From Maribacter aquivivus (GTDB taxonomy: Bacteria; Bacteroidota; Bacteroidia; Flavobacteriales; Flavobacteriaceae), in NCBI RefSeq assembly GCF_900142175.1, contig NZ_FQZX01000002.1, positions 415,317 to 479,316 on the forward strand: a stretch of DNA of 64,000 nt, written 5' to 3'. The notes under the pieces were generated by a model. The model was not told where the DNA came from. It worked only from the letters and a program-made list of their open reading frames with translations, and made no database searches. A program made the translations under genes and the position numbers. Below, in pieces: positions 1 through 7,304 of this stretch (positions are counted from its first letter, which is position 1; each line of letters begins with the position of its first letter).

Positions 1-193
1 ACTATGATGCCAAGAATTAAAAACTAGTATAATTTTATTTGTAATGTCATCTTCATCAAAATAATAAAACATACTTTCTGAATAGCAAAAAGCATAGCAA
101 TACATGCAATTGAACACCCATTTAACAAGGAAATTCAAAAAAATTAGGATCACATAAATAAATGCTTTATTTTAGTATCGTAAAATAAATAGT

Positions 194-391
194 GTGACGA
201 CCAAACCAAATTTTGTTCTTCTTTCTGAAAACAACACTTACTACGTAGAATACCTTATTGGGCATCTAGTTCTAGCGAACAGTATTACAGAAGCCGTTGT
301 TTTTGATTCGCAATCTCATGCTATAAAATTCCAAAAATACCTTTACAAAAATTGTAGCGTCCGTTTTTCTGTGAACACCTTTATTGCATAA
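194..391 (+). CDS. Small hypothetical protein (65 aa)
   Basis: I do not recognise this protein. It starts at a GTG and has no signal peptide or membrane segment. The composition (a middle part with ITEAVVFDSQSHAIKFQKYL) is that of a small folded cytosolic protein rather than a chance frame, and no longer frame overlaps it. It lies alone upstream of the FKBP lipoprotein, about 95 bp away on the same strand. No promoter or ribosome site is clear, so it could still be a chance ORF. Confidence 0.45.
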   Translation: MTTKPNFVLLSENNTYYVEYLIGHLVLANSITEAVVFDSQSHAIKFQKYLYKNCSVRFSVNTFIA

Positions 392-486
392 CTGCTATAC
401 CCTACTATTCTTTATAATGGTTAAGATCATTACAAATCAACACCACTTACTTACACAACAACGATATTCTAAAAAATAATTATAAA

Positions 487-957
487 ATGAAATACTTTGC
501 TATTCTGCTACTGGTAACTACTATGATATCTTGTGGATCTTCTGATGATAATAGTCCTACTCCCCTTGAGCCTATTGATTATACCGACATCAATGAAAAG
601 GAAATAAACGTGTATTTAACCGAAAATAATCTAGTATCGGAAACTACAGCTTCTGGTTTACATTATATCATAGAAAACCCTGGTGACGGCGCAAAACCAT
701 CTGCGTCTTCTAATGTAACCGTTGCTTATAAAGGGTATTTTCTTGATGGTGCTGTTTTTGACCAAAATAATGCGGGCTTTACTACAGGACTTGACAAAGT
801 AATAGCTGGCTGGACAGAAGGTATTCAACTATTTAACGAAGGTGGAAATGGCATGTTATTAGTACCTGCGCATTTAGGTTATGGTAGTTTTGACTATAGC
901 TCCATACCTGGTGGTTCTGTTTTGATTTTTGATATTGAATTGATTTCTGTTAATTAA
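487..957 (+). CDS. FKBP-type peptidyl-prolyl isomerase lipoprotein
   Basis: This is a secreted lipoprotein with a single FKBP domain, expected to catalyse cis-trans isomerisation of proline bonds in the periplasm or at the outer membrane. The N-terminus is a short signal peptide ending in the lipobox MISC (Cys16), followed by a Ser/Asp/Pro-rich linker. The FKBP core spans roughly residues 55-156 and includes VTVAYKGYFLDGAVFDQN, a GWTEGIQLFNEGG segment and LVPAHLGYG, all standard FKBP landmarks. At 156 aa it is a one-domain form. Its 3' end overlaps the convergent sialidase-like lipoprotein gene by 8 bp. Confidence 0.9.
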   Translation: MKYFAILLLVTTMISCGSSDDNSPTPLEPIDYTDINEKEINVYLTENNLVSETTASGLHYIIENPGDGAKPSASSNVTVAYKGYFLDGAVFDQNNAGFTTGLDKVIAGWTEGIQLFNEGGNGMLLVPAHLGYGSFDYSSIPGGSVLIFDIELISVN

Positions 958-2191
958 TTGAAAATTCATCAACAGACATTTTTGCTGTACGTACTTGCGT
1001 AACTGCACCAACTTGCTCTGTCCAAGCAAAATATAAGGTTTCTTCCACCATTTCCATTTGAGGAAATCCCGATTTACGAGAATCTGCCATTGCCGTAATT
1101 AATTGTTTTTTGGAAGTTGTTCCGTCTTTATGTACCAACATGGCATTAAATAATGCAGTTTTGTCATTGGCTTCCATCCAACTTACAACGGCTTGATCTT
1201 CATCCATCCATAGTATATCTACCCTACCCATTATTGCACCTTCTACAACGGAAACCGGTTCTAAAAATTCAGCTCCTCCATCTGAAGAAAAAGCAATTTG
1301 TACTTTTTGTTTATTCGAAGCACCCGTAAACCAAGCTACCACCAAATTATTACCCAAGGCATCAACTTTTGGTCCGTTTACCGGACACCCTTTGATCTGC
1401 CAATCATCTTTATGTATTACTTTAGGTGCTGTCCACTCCCCTTTCACCTGACGCACAATACTAATATCGCGAATTTCATCGTCTGACCGATCACGATAGA
1501 CCACAACCGGACCGTTATCTGTGATAACTGAAGTGGTCTGGCAGCAATCGCATGTGCTATTATCCAATTCATATTCTTCTAACAATTCTCCCGTAGTAGA
1601 AACAACACCACCACGCAAGGTCATGGCTCCGCGTTCTCCTGATTCATTTTCTACGGTATTTCTACCATCTAGCCAATTGACAAAGAAATTGTTATTATAA
1701 GGTACTATACTTACAAAACCATGTTCGGTCGGTGTACCATCGGTATGCAAATCTACATCGGTCTTCCAATCTGTCGCCCCCTTTGGCTTCACATTCATTT
1801 TTACATCATACGAATACGTACCTGCTGTGGATTTCTTTAATACATGAGACCATAAACTACCATTATTCTCGGTAATCATAGGATAATCTGCCCAGTTAAC
1901 GAACCAATCTGTGCCGCTACATATATTTTGCGCTTCTTGCCACTCGCCATCAATCAATTCTGAATACCGCATTGTCGCCACCGTATCATTAGAAATTTCT
2001 ACCCATGAAAGCAAGGCTACGTCTTTATTAGACATTAAGTGTGGCAAAGCACTAGCATCGCCAGCAGGAGAACTCATTTCTACCATTGTACTTACCGCTG
2101 CTTCCGGTTGTATATTTTTAGTTTCTTCTTTGCAACCTAGCATCAAACTAATGACTGAGAAAATAAAAAAAGTATTGGTTATGTTACGCAT
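950..2191 (-). CDS. Sialidase-like (BNR/beta-propeller) lipoprotein with CxCC motif
   Basis: The protein has a lipoprotein signal (MLGCK, Cys20) and then about 390 residues with recurring Trp/Asp-rich beta strands, such as LLSWVEIS, FFVNWLDGR, VVAWFTG, VVSWMEAN and LYFAWTEQ. This resembles the sialidase/BNR-type six-bladed propeller seen in many Bacteroidota lipoproteins. The substrate cannot be named and no confident sialidase catalytic set is visible, so enzymatic activity is unproven. An internal TCDCCQTT motif near residue 217 puts three Cys in four positions, which suggests metal or disulfide chemistry. The ATG overlaps the stop of the upstream TlpA-like gene by one base (TAATG), so the two are probably translationally coupled. 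Confidence 0.75.
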   Translation of the reverse strand: MRNITNTFFIFSVISLMLGCKEETKNIQPEAAVSTMVEMSSPAGDASALPHLMSNKDVALLSWVEISNDTVATMRYSELIDGEWQEAQNICSGTDWFVNWADYPMITENNGSLWSHVLKKSTAGTYSYDVKMNVKPKGATDWKTDVDLHTDGTPTEHGFVSIVPYNNNFFVNWLDGRNTVENESGERGAMTLRGGVVSTTGELLEEYELDNSTCDCCQTTSVITDNGPVVVYRDRSDDEIRDISIVRQVKGEWTAPKVIHKDDWQIKGCPVNGPKVDALGNNLVVAWFTGASNKQKVQIAFSSDGGAEFLEPVSVVEGAIMGRVDILWMDEDQAVVSWMEANDKTALFNAMLVHKDGTTSKKQLITAMADSRKSGFPQMEMVEETLYFAWTEQVGAVTQVRTAKMSVDEFSIN

Positions 2192-2703
2192 TACTTTACC
2201 GCTCTAAGTTTTTCGATCATTTCAGGACTATCCCACTTCAATCCGCCATCAAAACGCAATACCTGCTCCCCTACTTCATTATATATAAATGTTGCTGGCA
2301 AGGCACTAACATTTTCTTCGGCATACATGCCATTGAATTTTATAAAATCTAATTGAAATCCGCGCGCCTCCTTAAAAGCTAGTATCTTCTTAACCGATTG
2401 ATCAGATGCAAATAGAAATGCATAGTTTTCTTGTTCTAGAATCGTCTGTGCTTTCTCCATATCCGGCATTTCTTCAATGCAAGGTCTGCACCAGGTTGCC
2501 CAATAGTTCAACAATACACGTTTACCCTTGTAATCGCTTAATTCTATAGGATTACCTTCTAAATCTTCATAAGTTGAAGTGGAAATTTTTTCTACCACAG
2601 CTTCTATTACTTCAGGTGCTACTGTCTTGGTTTTTTCTTCTTTACAGCCAACAAATACAACCCCTAAAATCAAAAAATATACTATTCTTAAATGCATATT
2701 CAA
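2191..2703 (-). CDS. TlpA/ResA-like thioredoxin lipoprotein
   Basis: A thiol-disulfide oxidoreductase tethered to the membrane, probably reducing or resolving disulfides of exported proteins. The signal peptide ends in VFVGC (Cys20), and the AlkC/TSA-thioredoxin fold follows from about residue 45 with the redox motif WCRPC (Cys72, Cys75) and the cis-Pro region ALPATFIYNE. At 170 aa it is a normal single-domain TlpA. It shares a TAATG stop-start with the downstream CxCC propeller lipoprotein, which makes that Cys-rich protein a plausible redox client (inference). Two other TlpA-like genes are in the window, at about 34.9 kb and at the right edge. Confidence 0.88.
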   Translation of the reverse strand: MNMHLRIVYFLILGVVFVGCKEEKTKTVAPEVIEAVVEKISTSTYEDLEGNPIELSDYKGKRVLLNYWATWCRPCIEEMPDMEKAQTILEQENYAFLFASDQSVKKILAFKEARGFQLDFIKFNGMYAEENVSALPATFIYNEVGEQVLRFDGGLKWDSPEMIEKLRAVK

Positions 2704-2743
2704 ATATAATATTTAGTGTCATGTTACCGACACGCATAGAAAC

Positions 2744-2772
2744 AAAAAAACCGCCTATTAGGCGGTTTTTCA
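2744..2772 (-). terminator. Intrinsic terminator downstream of the SlyD-like gene
   Basis: A short GC stem (CCGCC / GGCGG) with a TATTA loop is flanked by A and T runs. It lies about 20 bp past the stop of the minus-strand SlyD-like gene, and the U-tract suits that strand. Confidence 0.8.
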
Positions 2773-2790
2773 TATAATAACTATTACTGC

Positions 2791-3219
2791 TTATTTAACT
2801 TCAACCAATTCTAATTCAAAGGTTAAATCTTCACCAGCTAAAGGGTGGTTTGCATCTACAACGATATCATTTTCGTTTACTTCTGCAACACGTAATTGTC
2901 TTTCACTACCATCTGCATTGGTTGCCATAAGTGCCATATCTACTTTTGGCTCCATTTCTTGTGGCAATTCTGATTTTGGTACAGTTTGAAAAAGCTCTTT
3001 TTGCTTTTCACCGTATGCATCTTCTTTAGCGATAACGATAGTCTTCTTATCGTTTGCCTCCATGTCTAACAATCCCTTTTCAAAACCTGGTATTAAACTA
3101 CCTTGTCCTAATTTTACTTCTAAAGGCTCTCTATCTATTGAACTATCAAATATTTGACCATTACTTAGTTTACCTGTGTAATGTACTTTTACCTGACTAT
3201 CTGCTTTTACTTTACTCAT
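2791..3219 (-). CDS. SlyD-like FKBP-type peptidyl-prolyl isomerase
   Basis: A cytosolic prolyl isomerase and chaperone of the SlyD class. The FKBP half (VKVHYTGKLSNGQIFDSS, GSLIPGFEKGLLDM) is interrupted after residue 60 by the insert-in-flap chaperone domain and closes with DANHPLAGEDLTFELELVEV, which is diagnostic of SlyD. The C-terminal His/Cys-rich metal tail of enterobacterial SlyD is absent, giving a 142-aa form. There is no signal peptide. It stands alone with its own terminator and is the second FKBP protein in the first 3 kb, this one cytosolic. Confidence 0.92.
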   Translation of the reverse strand: MSKVKADSQVKVHYTGKLSNGQIFDSSIDREPLEVKLGQGSLIPGFEKGLLDMEANDKKTIVIAKEDAYGEKQKELFQTVPKSELPQEMEPKVDMALMATNADGSERQLRVAEVNENDIVVDANHPLAGEDLTFELELVEVK

Positions 3220-3369
3220 ACTATTAAATTCTGCTATTTAACTTAATTGAGGTGCAAAGGTATTATTCTCAATAGGGAATAACGAAGATTATGGCAAAAC
3301 CTTCTCATTTTAGCCTCTTCTTAACATTAAAAGTCGAAAAATGCGGTCAAATACCTCTTACTGAATACC

Positions 3370-3912
3370 TTATTCGTTTTCTTTAATAGCATTTATGTTA
3401 CCATTATATTGAATTGCATTTCTATTTGCCATGTTTACAGAAACAACACTTGACTTGCTAGGATAGATATCAATGTAAATAGTATACCGATCAGATGTGT
3501 CGGTTACTTGAAAGCTTATGGTATACTTCTGCTTATCGCTATTAAATTCTTGTGTATAATTATCTGGCAGCCCGTTAAACTCAATTCCTGTAGCAGAACC
3601 ATAACCACCACCAAATTGGCGTTCTCCATAATAAGGTAAGTTCGCCGATACACTATCACCAAAAATCTTTAGGTAATTACCATTACCCATTAAATCTATA
3701 CGTGAAATGGTACTACCTGGCGGAATGAGTCCGCTATTTGCAACAGCATTTAAACTTTGTGTTACTGTTGGGTTGGCAGATGTTGCCGTAAATTCTATTT
3801 GCTTTGACGCTACCAAACTATGAATAGCATGTGAATCGCTAATTGCAGTTTTTGAAGAGGAACAGCCAAACAATATACTAATGGTCAATAGAAATATAAA
3901 TGAGCTTCTCAT
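3370..3912 (-). CDS. DUF4251 lipoprotein
   Basis: The 180-aa protein has a lipobox (LFGCS, Cys17) and a mature part resembling the DUF4251 family, common in Bacteroidota but of unknown function. Family-like landmarks are an LDLMGNG-type strand, the Tyr/Gly-rich segment PYYGERQFGGGYG and the strand-rich YTISFQVTD...YTIYIDIYPS. It is probably an outer-membrane or periplasmic protein with a beta-rich fold. It reads away from the SlyD-like gene's upstream side and is likely monocistronic. Confidence 0.8.
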   Translation of the reverse strand: MRSSFIFLLTISILFGCSSSKTAISDSHAIHSLVASKQIEFTATSANPTVTQSLNAVANSGLIPPGSTISRIDLMGNGNYLKIFGDSVSANLPYYGERQFGGGYGSATGIEFNGLPDNYTQEFNSDKQKYTISFQVTDTSDRYTIYIDIYPSKSSVVSVNMANRNAIQYNGNINAIKENE

Positions 3913-3967
3913 AAGTGTTATTTTTAATCACCTAATAACCTACGAAATCTATGCCAAAAGAAGAAGT

Positions 3968-4294
3968 TTAATCTTCAAAATCCTCTTCTTCAAATTCGGT
4001 ATTTACTAAAACAGACTTCTTGAAATTAAAGCTTCTAGATTCTTTATATAACGCCTTTATTAATCGTTGACGTTTACGATCAGAGATATCTAAGGTATCT
4101 AATCCTCTAATTTTTTCTTGTAGTGCAGCTCTTTGAAGCATTACCGCTGTTTCATAATTAGGTTCAAATTGAAACATAACCGGACCTTCGTCTTCCTCTT
4201 TCGGGTTTACTTTTGTAGAATCGTTCGCTTGTGAGTACGAAATACTTGTACAGAAAAAAGTGCAGCATATAGCTAGCCGCATAAAAATTTTCAT
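3968..4294 (-). CDS. Small secreted protein, paralogue of the gene at 5274-5618
   Basis: A 108-aa exported protein of unknown function with a cleavable signal peptide (hydrophobic residues about 5-20, then SYSQA). The mature part is highly charged and probably helical. The stretch LDTLDISDRKRQRLIKAL matches LDTINISDSRRKRLLQEL in the protein encoded at 5274-5618, and both carry a Gln/Met/Leu-rich helix ahead of it, so the two are paralogues. The C-terminus is acidic (EFEEEDFED). No enzymatic motif is visible. The pair brackets the HPF gene and a 104-aa hypothetical gene. Confidence 0.75.
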   Translation of the reverse strand: MKIFMRLAICCTFFCTSISYSQANDSTKVNPKEEDEGPVMFQFEPNYETAVMLQRAALQEKIRGLDTLDISDRKRQRLIKALYKESRSFNFKKSVLVNTEFEEEDFED

Positions 4295-4411
4295 ATCAAT
4301 TTCATTAGTGTTCTACGTCTAAATTAGTAACATTTTCTTTAAATCGCTTTAAAACAGAAAACTTAACAGGAAATTAATCTAATTATGACCAATAAACTAA
4401 AATATAGGTAT

Positions 4412-4726
4412 TTAAACGGGTTGTCTAAATCTCATGGTATACTCTAAAAAATCAAATTCGAGCTCAAAAGTTTCCCTAATATGGTGGTTGACCAGCTTGT
4501 ATTGTTCTGGTACTAATTCTTTAGAAGACCTCATATAATTCAATAGCTTTTCATTAGCATCAGAAAGCTTTAAAATCTTATTCTTTAAATATGTTTTCGT
4601 CTCAAAAAGGGCCACAGTTTTTGGTTCGTACAAATAAGAATCTACTCTTATTTTAAATTGCTGAATCGTTTTGTAACAACGTTCTAATTTACCTAAACAC
4701 ATAGATTTATTCTGTACATTCTCCAT
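4412..4726 (-). CDS. Hypothetical cytosolic helical protein (104 aa)
   Basis: I do not recognise a family. It has no signal peptide or membrane segment, is rich in Lys, Glu and Leu, and is probably all-helical (for example LFETKTYLKNKILKLSDANEKLLNYM). It lies divergently upstream of the HPF gene with a 230-bp AT-rich spacer between them. Its reading frame uses normal codons for the region, so it is probably real, but nothing points to a role. Confidence 0.6.
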   Translation of the reverse strand: MENVQNKSMCLGKLERCYKTIQQFKIRVDSYLYEPKTVALFETKTYLKNKILKLSDANEKLLNYMRSSKELVPEQYKLVNHHIRETFELEFDFLEYTMRFRQPV

Positions 4727-4958
4727 AGCCGTAGATTTAAAAACATAATTGTGGGAAAACTACTTCAATTTAAGATAAACAGTCCATATTTAAATTATGT
4801 TTGTGTAAGTTTAACTAAATTTTAAATTGGTACCGATTTTGCTAACTTTATAGAAACAAAAGGATTAGAAATACTTAACTTACTTAATGAAAAATATTAA
4901 GAATTTTTTAATTGTAATGCATCATTGAAATGAGTACCTTAAACTAAACTTTTAGCTT

Positions 4959-5261
4959 ATGAATATCAATTTTGAATACGACGATGTAAAAGCAAGCAAC
5001 CGATTAGAGATAATGGCTGCTGAAAAATTAGAGAAATTATTGGATAAATTCGATTTTATTGTAAGATCCGATGTTTTCTTTAAAAAGGAGAATACCTCTT
5101 CCCCTGATTCAGGTATGGTATGTAATATACGCTTGAGTGCACCAGGTCCTCGCCTGTTCGCACAGTCGTCTTCTGCTAGTTTTGAAGCTGCAATTGCTTC
5201 ATCTATAGAAGATTTACAACGACAATTGGAAAAAAGAAAAGCAAAAATGCAGTCTCATTAG
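4959..5261 (+). CDS. HPF/RaiA-family ribosome-associated protein
   Basis: A short ribosome-hibernation factor related to HPF/YfiA, which binds the 30S decoding region in stationary phase. The 100-aa protein has the family's beta-alpha-beta-beta-beta-alpha layout: an N-terminal strand with an Asp/Ser/Asn helix start (DDVKASNRLEIMAAEKLEKLLDKF), a central variable loop, the strand CNIRLSAPGPRLFAQ, and the long C-terminal helix FEAAIASSIEDLQRQLEKRKAK. There is no C-terminal dimerisation domain, so it is the short form. The last codons and stop fall inside a terminator hairpin. Confidence 0.85.
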   Translation: MNINFEYDDVKASNRLEIMAAEKLEKLLDKFDFIVRSDVFFKKENTSSPDSGMVCNIRLSAPGPRLFAQSSSASFEAAIASSIEDLQRQLEKRKAKMQSH

Positions 5262-5275
5262 ACTGCATTTTTTTT
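5244..5275. terminator. Bidirectional terminator built into the 3' end of the HPF gene
   Basis: An 8-bp perfect stem (ATGCAGTC / GACTGCAT) with a TCATTA loop has A runs on the left and T runs on the right, so it works on both strands. The left arm encodes the final Met-Gln-Ser of the HPF protein and the TAG stop begins in the loop. The stop of the convergent minus-strand gene lies in the T run on the other side. Confidence 0.85.
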
Positions 5276-5618
5276 ATTGTTTTATATTATCATCTTCAGA
5301 AACCGTGTGATTGGCGATCACGGTTTGAACCCGCTCAGAAAATGGGTTTCTCTTCAATTCTTGTAGTAGACGTTTTCTTCTTGAATCAGAAATATTAATA
5401 GTATCTAATATTTCTTTCATACGCAATTGATACGCAATACGGCTCTGTTTTAATGCCACACGCTCAGAAGCGGTTAGCACATAATCAGACTCAAATTGAT
5501 TTAATAGCATACGTTGTTTTACTCTAGCATCTGACTGCAAAGAGTCTTGTGCTTGGACTGTCTGCATGCTCAAAATACCGCATAGCAAAAATCCACAAAA
5601 AATGGTTAGTTTTTTCAT
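5274..5618 (-). CDS. Small secreted protein, paralogue of the gene at 3968-4294
   Basis: A 114-aa exported protein with a clear signal peptide (hydrophobic FCGFLLCGILSM, predicted cleavage near VQAQ). The mature part is charged and helical, with SERVALKQSRIAYQLRMKEI followed by LDTINISDSRRKRLLQEL, the block shared with the 108-aa protein at 3968-4294. The function is unknown. The layout (short secreted helical protein with a Lys/Arg-rich second helix) suggests a structural or binding role rather than catalysis. Confidence 0.75.
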   Translation of the reverse strand: MKKLTIFCGFLLCGILSMQTVQAQDSLQSDARVKQRMLLNQFESDYVLTASERVALKQSRIAYQLRMKEILDTINISDSRRKRLLQELKRNPFSERVQTVIANHTVSEDDNIKQ

Positions 5619-6017
5619 TTTAATAGCTTGTTCTACTTTAAAATTAAGATAAAAAATCCGATTCCCCCTTGAATATGAAATAAAATGGTAGTTAATCGGA
5701 TAAATAAGTTAGTTTATCCAATTTATACAATATCCCTAAACCACCCACTTGAACCATCTGATTTTCAATATTTTAAAAAAAATAACCCGCAAATAAACTG
5801 CACTATTGTTATTTTGAATAAAGCTGCTGACCTCTGTTTTTTAACAGGGATGCAGATTAATTTTAAATTCTATTTTTTTAGGTTACTATTTTGAATTAAA
5901 ACATCAATCTATGGAGAAATAATGGTCCAATTTTGTCAAATAATAGGATTCATTAGTAAATTGGTTGCCAATTCACCAACATTTCAAAGAATTGAAATAG
6001 GTAATGTCAATTTTTAA
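5619..6017. other. Gene-free spacer upstream of the TerC-family gene
   Basis: About 400 bp of AT-rich DNA lies between the divergent small secreted protein gene and the TerC gene. It holds the terC promoter at its right end. A 69-codon open frame at 5685-5894 looks non-coding. I see no RNA gene, riboswitch or strong hairpin here. Confidence 0.5.
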
Positions 6018-6025
6018 TACCTTTG
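6018..6025 (+). promoter_or_regulatory. Promoter -7 box of the TerC-family gene
   Basis: TACCTTTG matches the Bacteroidota housekeeping -7 consensus TAnnTTTG exactly. A TTG lies 23 bp upstream at 5992. The box ends 18 bp before the ATG at 6044, which rules out the upstream in-frame TTG at 6023 as the start. Confidence 0.65.
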
Positions 6026-6043
6026 CATCTTGAAAAATTCTAT

Positions 6044-6982
6044 ATGATAGTCTGGATTGTTTTTATTGCCTTTGTACTTATATTTCTTGCATTAGATTTA
6101 GGTGTTTTTCATAAAGATGAACATGTTATTAAATCTAAAGAAGCAGGAATCTGGACTGCTATTTTTGTAACGGTTGCATTTGCCTTTAGTGGCGTCATCT
6201 ATTGGTTGTTCAGTGCAGAAATTATTGCCAACCCAACAGGACTAACACCTAATGATGCCGTATTAAAATATATTACCGGTTATCTTATTGAGCTTTCACT
6301 AAGTGTAGACAACGTTTTTGTAATTGCCGTTATATTCTCATCATTTAAGATTCCGCCATTATATCAACATCGTGTATTGTTTTGGGGTATACTTGGTGCG
6401 ATTGTATTTAGAGCATTAATGATATTTTTCGGAGTTGCCCTAATCACCAAATTTGATTGGATTATCTATGTGTTTGGAGTATTCCTTTTATATACAGCAT
6501 TTAACATGCTAAAAGGTGATGATGATAACTTTGACCCTAAGAACTCTTTTGTATTTAAACAGATTAAAAAGATATACCCAGTAACTTCTACAATGCACGG
6601 TCATGATTTCTTTGTAAAAAGAATGGGCCTAAATGCTGCTACTCCCCTATTTGTAGCTCTAATTGTTATTGAACTTACCGATATTCTTTTCGCTTTAGAT
6701 AGCATACCTGCAATTCTAGCAATTACAGCTGATCCATTTATCGTGTTTACTTCGAATATCTTAGCTATTTTAGGATTGCGTTCTATGTACTTTTTAATCT
6801 CTAGAATGCTAGAGAAGTTTAAGTATATTAATTACAGCTTGGTCGTTATTCTTGCCTTTGTGGGACTAAAGATGTTATTCTCCCATTACATACATTTACC
6901 AGAATGGGTTTCTTTAACGGTTATTTCAGTTGCATTAGTATCGGGAATTTTAGCGTCAATGTTAATTAAGGATAAAGAATAG
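6044..6982 (+). CDS. TerC/Alx-family integral membrane protein
   Basis: A polytopic inner-membrane protein of the TerC family; members such as Alx are linked to metal (manganese) export or metal insertion into exported proteins. About nine hydrophobic helices are visible. The two family signatures with acidic residues inside the membrane are present: ELSLSVDNVFVIAVIF near residue 75 and ELTDILFALDSIPAILAIT near residue 210. The 312-aa length fits. I start at the ATG at 6044 because the earlier TTG overlaps the promoter. The gene converges on the ACP end of the type III PKS operon with only 25 bp between stops. Confidence 0.9.
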   Translation: MIVWIVFIAFVLIFLALDLGVFHKDEHVIKSKEAGIWTAIFVTVAFAFSGVIYWLFSAEIIANPTGLTPNDAVLKYITGYLIELSLSVDNVFVIAVIFSSFKIPPLYQHRVLFWGILGAIVFRALMIFFGVALITKFDWIIYVFGVFLLYTAFNMLKGDDDNFDPKNSFVFKQIKKIYPVTSTMHGHDFFVKRMGLNAATPLFVALIVIELTDILFALDSIPAILAITADPFIVFTSNILAILGLRSMYFLISRMLEKFKYINYSLVVILAFVGLKMLFSHYIHLPEWVSLTVISVALVSGILASMLIKDKE

Positions 6983-7007
6983 TTCTTTTAAAAGCTATTT
7001 TAAGATA

Positions 7008-7262
7008 TTACTTTTCAGCTAATTTGGCGTCGATAATCGCCATGGCATCATTGACTGTTTGCATCTGATCCATGTCATCATTTTCTAAGCGAATATCGAA
7101 AGCGTCTTCTACGTCTAATACAATATCTACAAGATTTGCAGAATTGATATTTAGATTATTCATGAAGTGGCTATCTTGCTTAATGTCAGTAACCGCTACG
7201 TCTTCGGGAAGATAAATTTTAATAATATCTTTTAATTTTTGGTATTTTTCTTCTTTAAGCAT
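7008..7262 (-). CDS. Acyl carrier protein of the type III PKS operon
   Basis: An 84-aa carrier protein with a phosphopantetheine attachment serine at Ser41 in the motif NINSANLVD, a variant of the usual DSL. The surrounding helices (VEDAFDIRLENDDMDQMQTVNDAMAII) follow the ACP fold. It is the last gene of the seven-gene operon, 42 bp after the ketosynthase, so it is a dedicated carrier rather than the housekeeping AcpP, which usually keeps DSLD and sits with fab genes. It probably carries the growing acyl chain that supplies or accepts substrate for the type III PKS (inference). Confidence 0.88.
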   Translation of the reverse strand: MLKEEKYQKLKDIIKIYLPEDVAVTDIKQDSHFMNNLNINSANLVDIVLDVEDAFDIRLENDDMDQMQTVNDAMAIIDAKLAEK

Positions 7263-7304
7263 ATTTAAGTTTAATTAAAATACCTTTTGGTATTATTATA
7301 GATT

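Noticed and set aside
1911..2207. 98-codon plus-strand ORF opposite the sialidase-like lipoprotein
   Set aside because: It is the antisense shadow of a gene with a clear lipobox and domain; Ser/Leu-rich composition is typical of antisense frames.
5685..5894. 69-codon plus-strand ORF in the spacer before the TerC gene
   Set aside because: Amino-acid composition (Ile/Asn/Phe-rich with an aromatic tail) looks like translated AT-rich spacer, there is no promoter or start context, and it resembles no family.
6023..6043. TTG start for the TerC-family gene
   Set aside because: This codon is part of the TAnnTTTG promoter box, so it cannot lie in the transcript; the ATG at 6044 is used.
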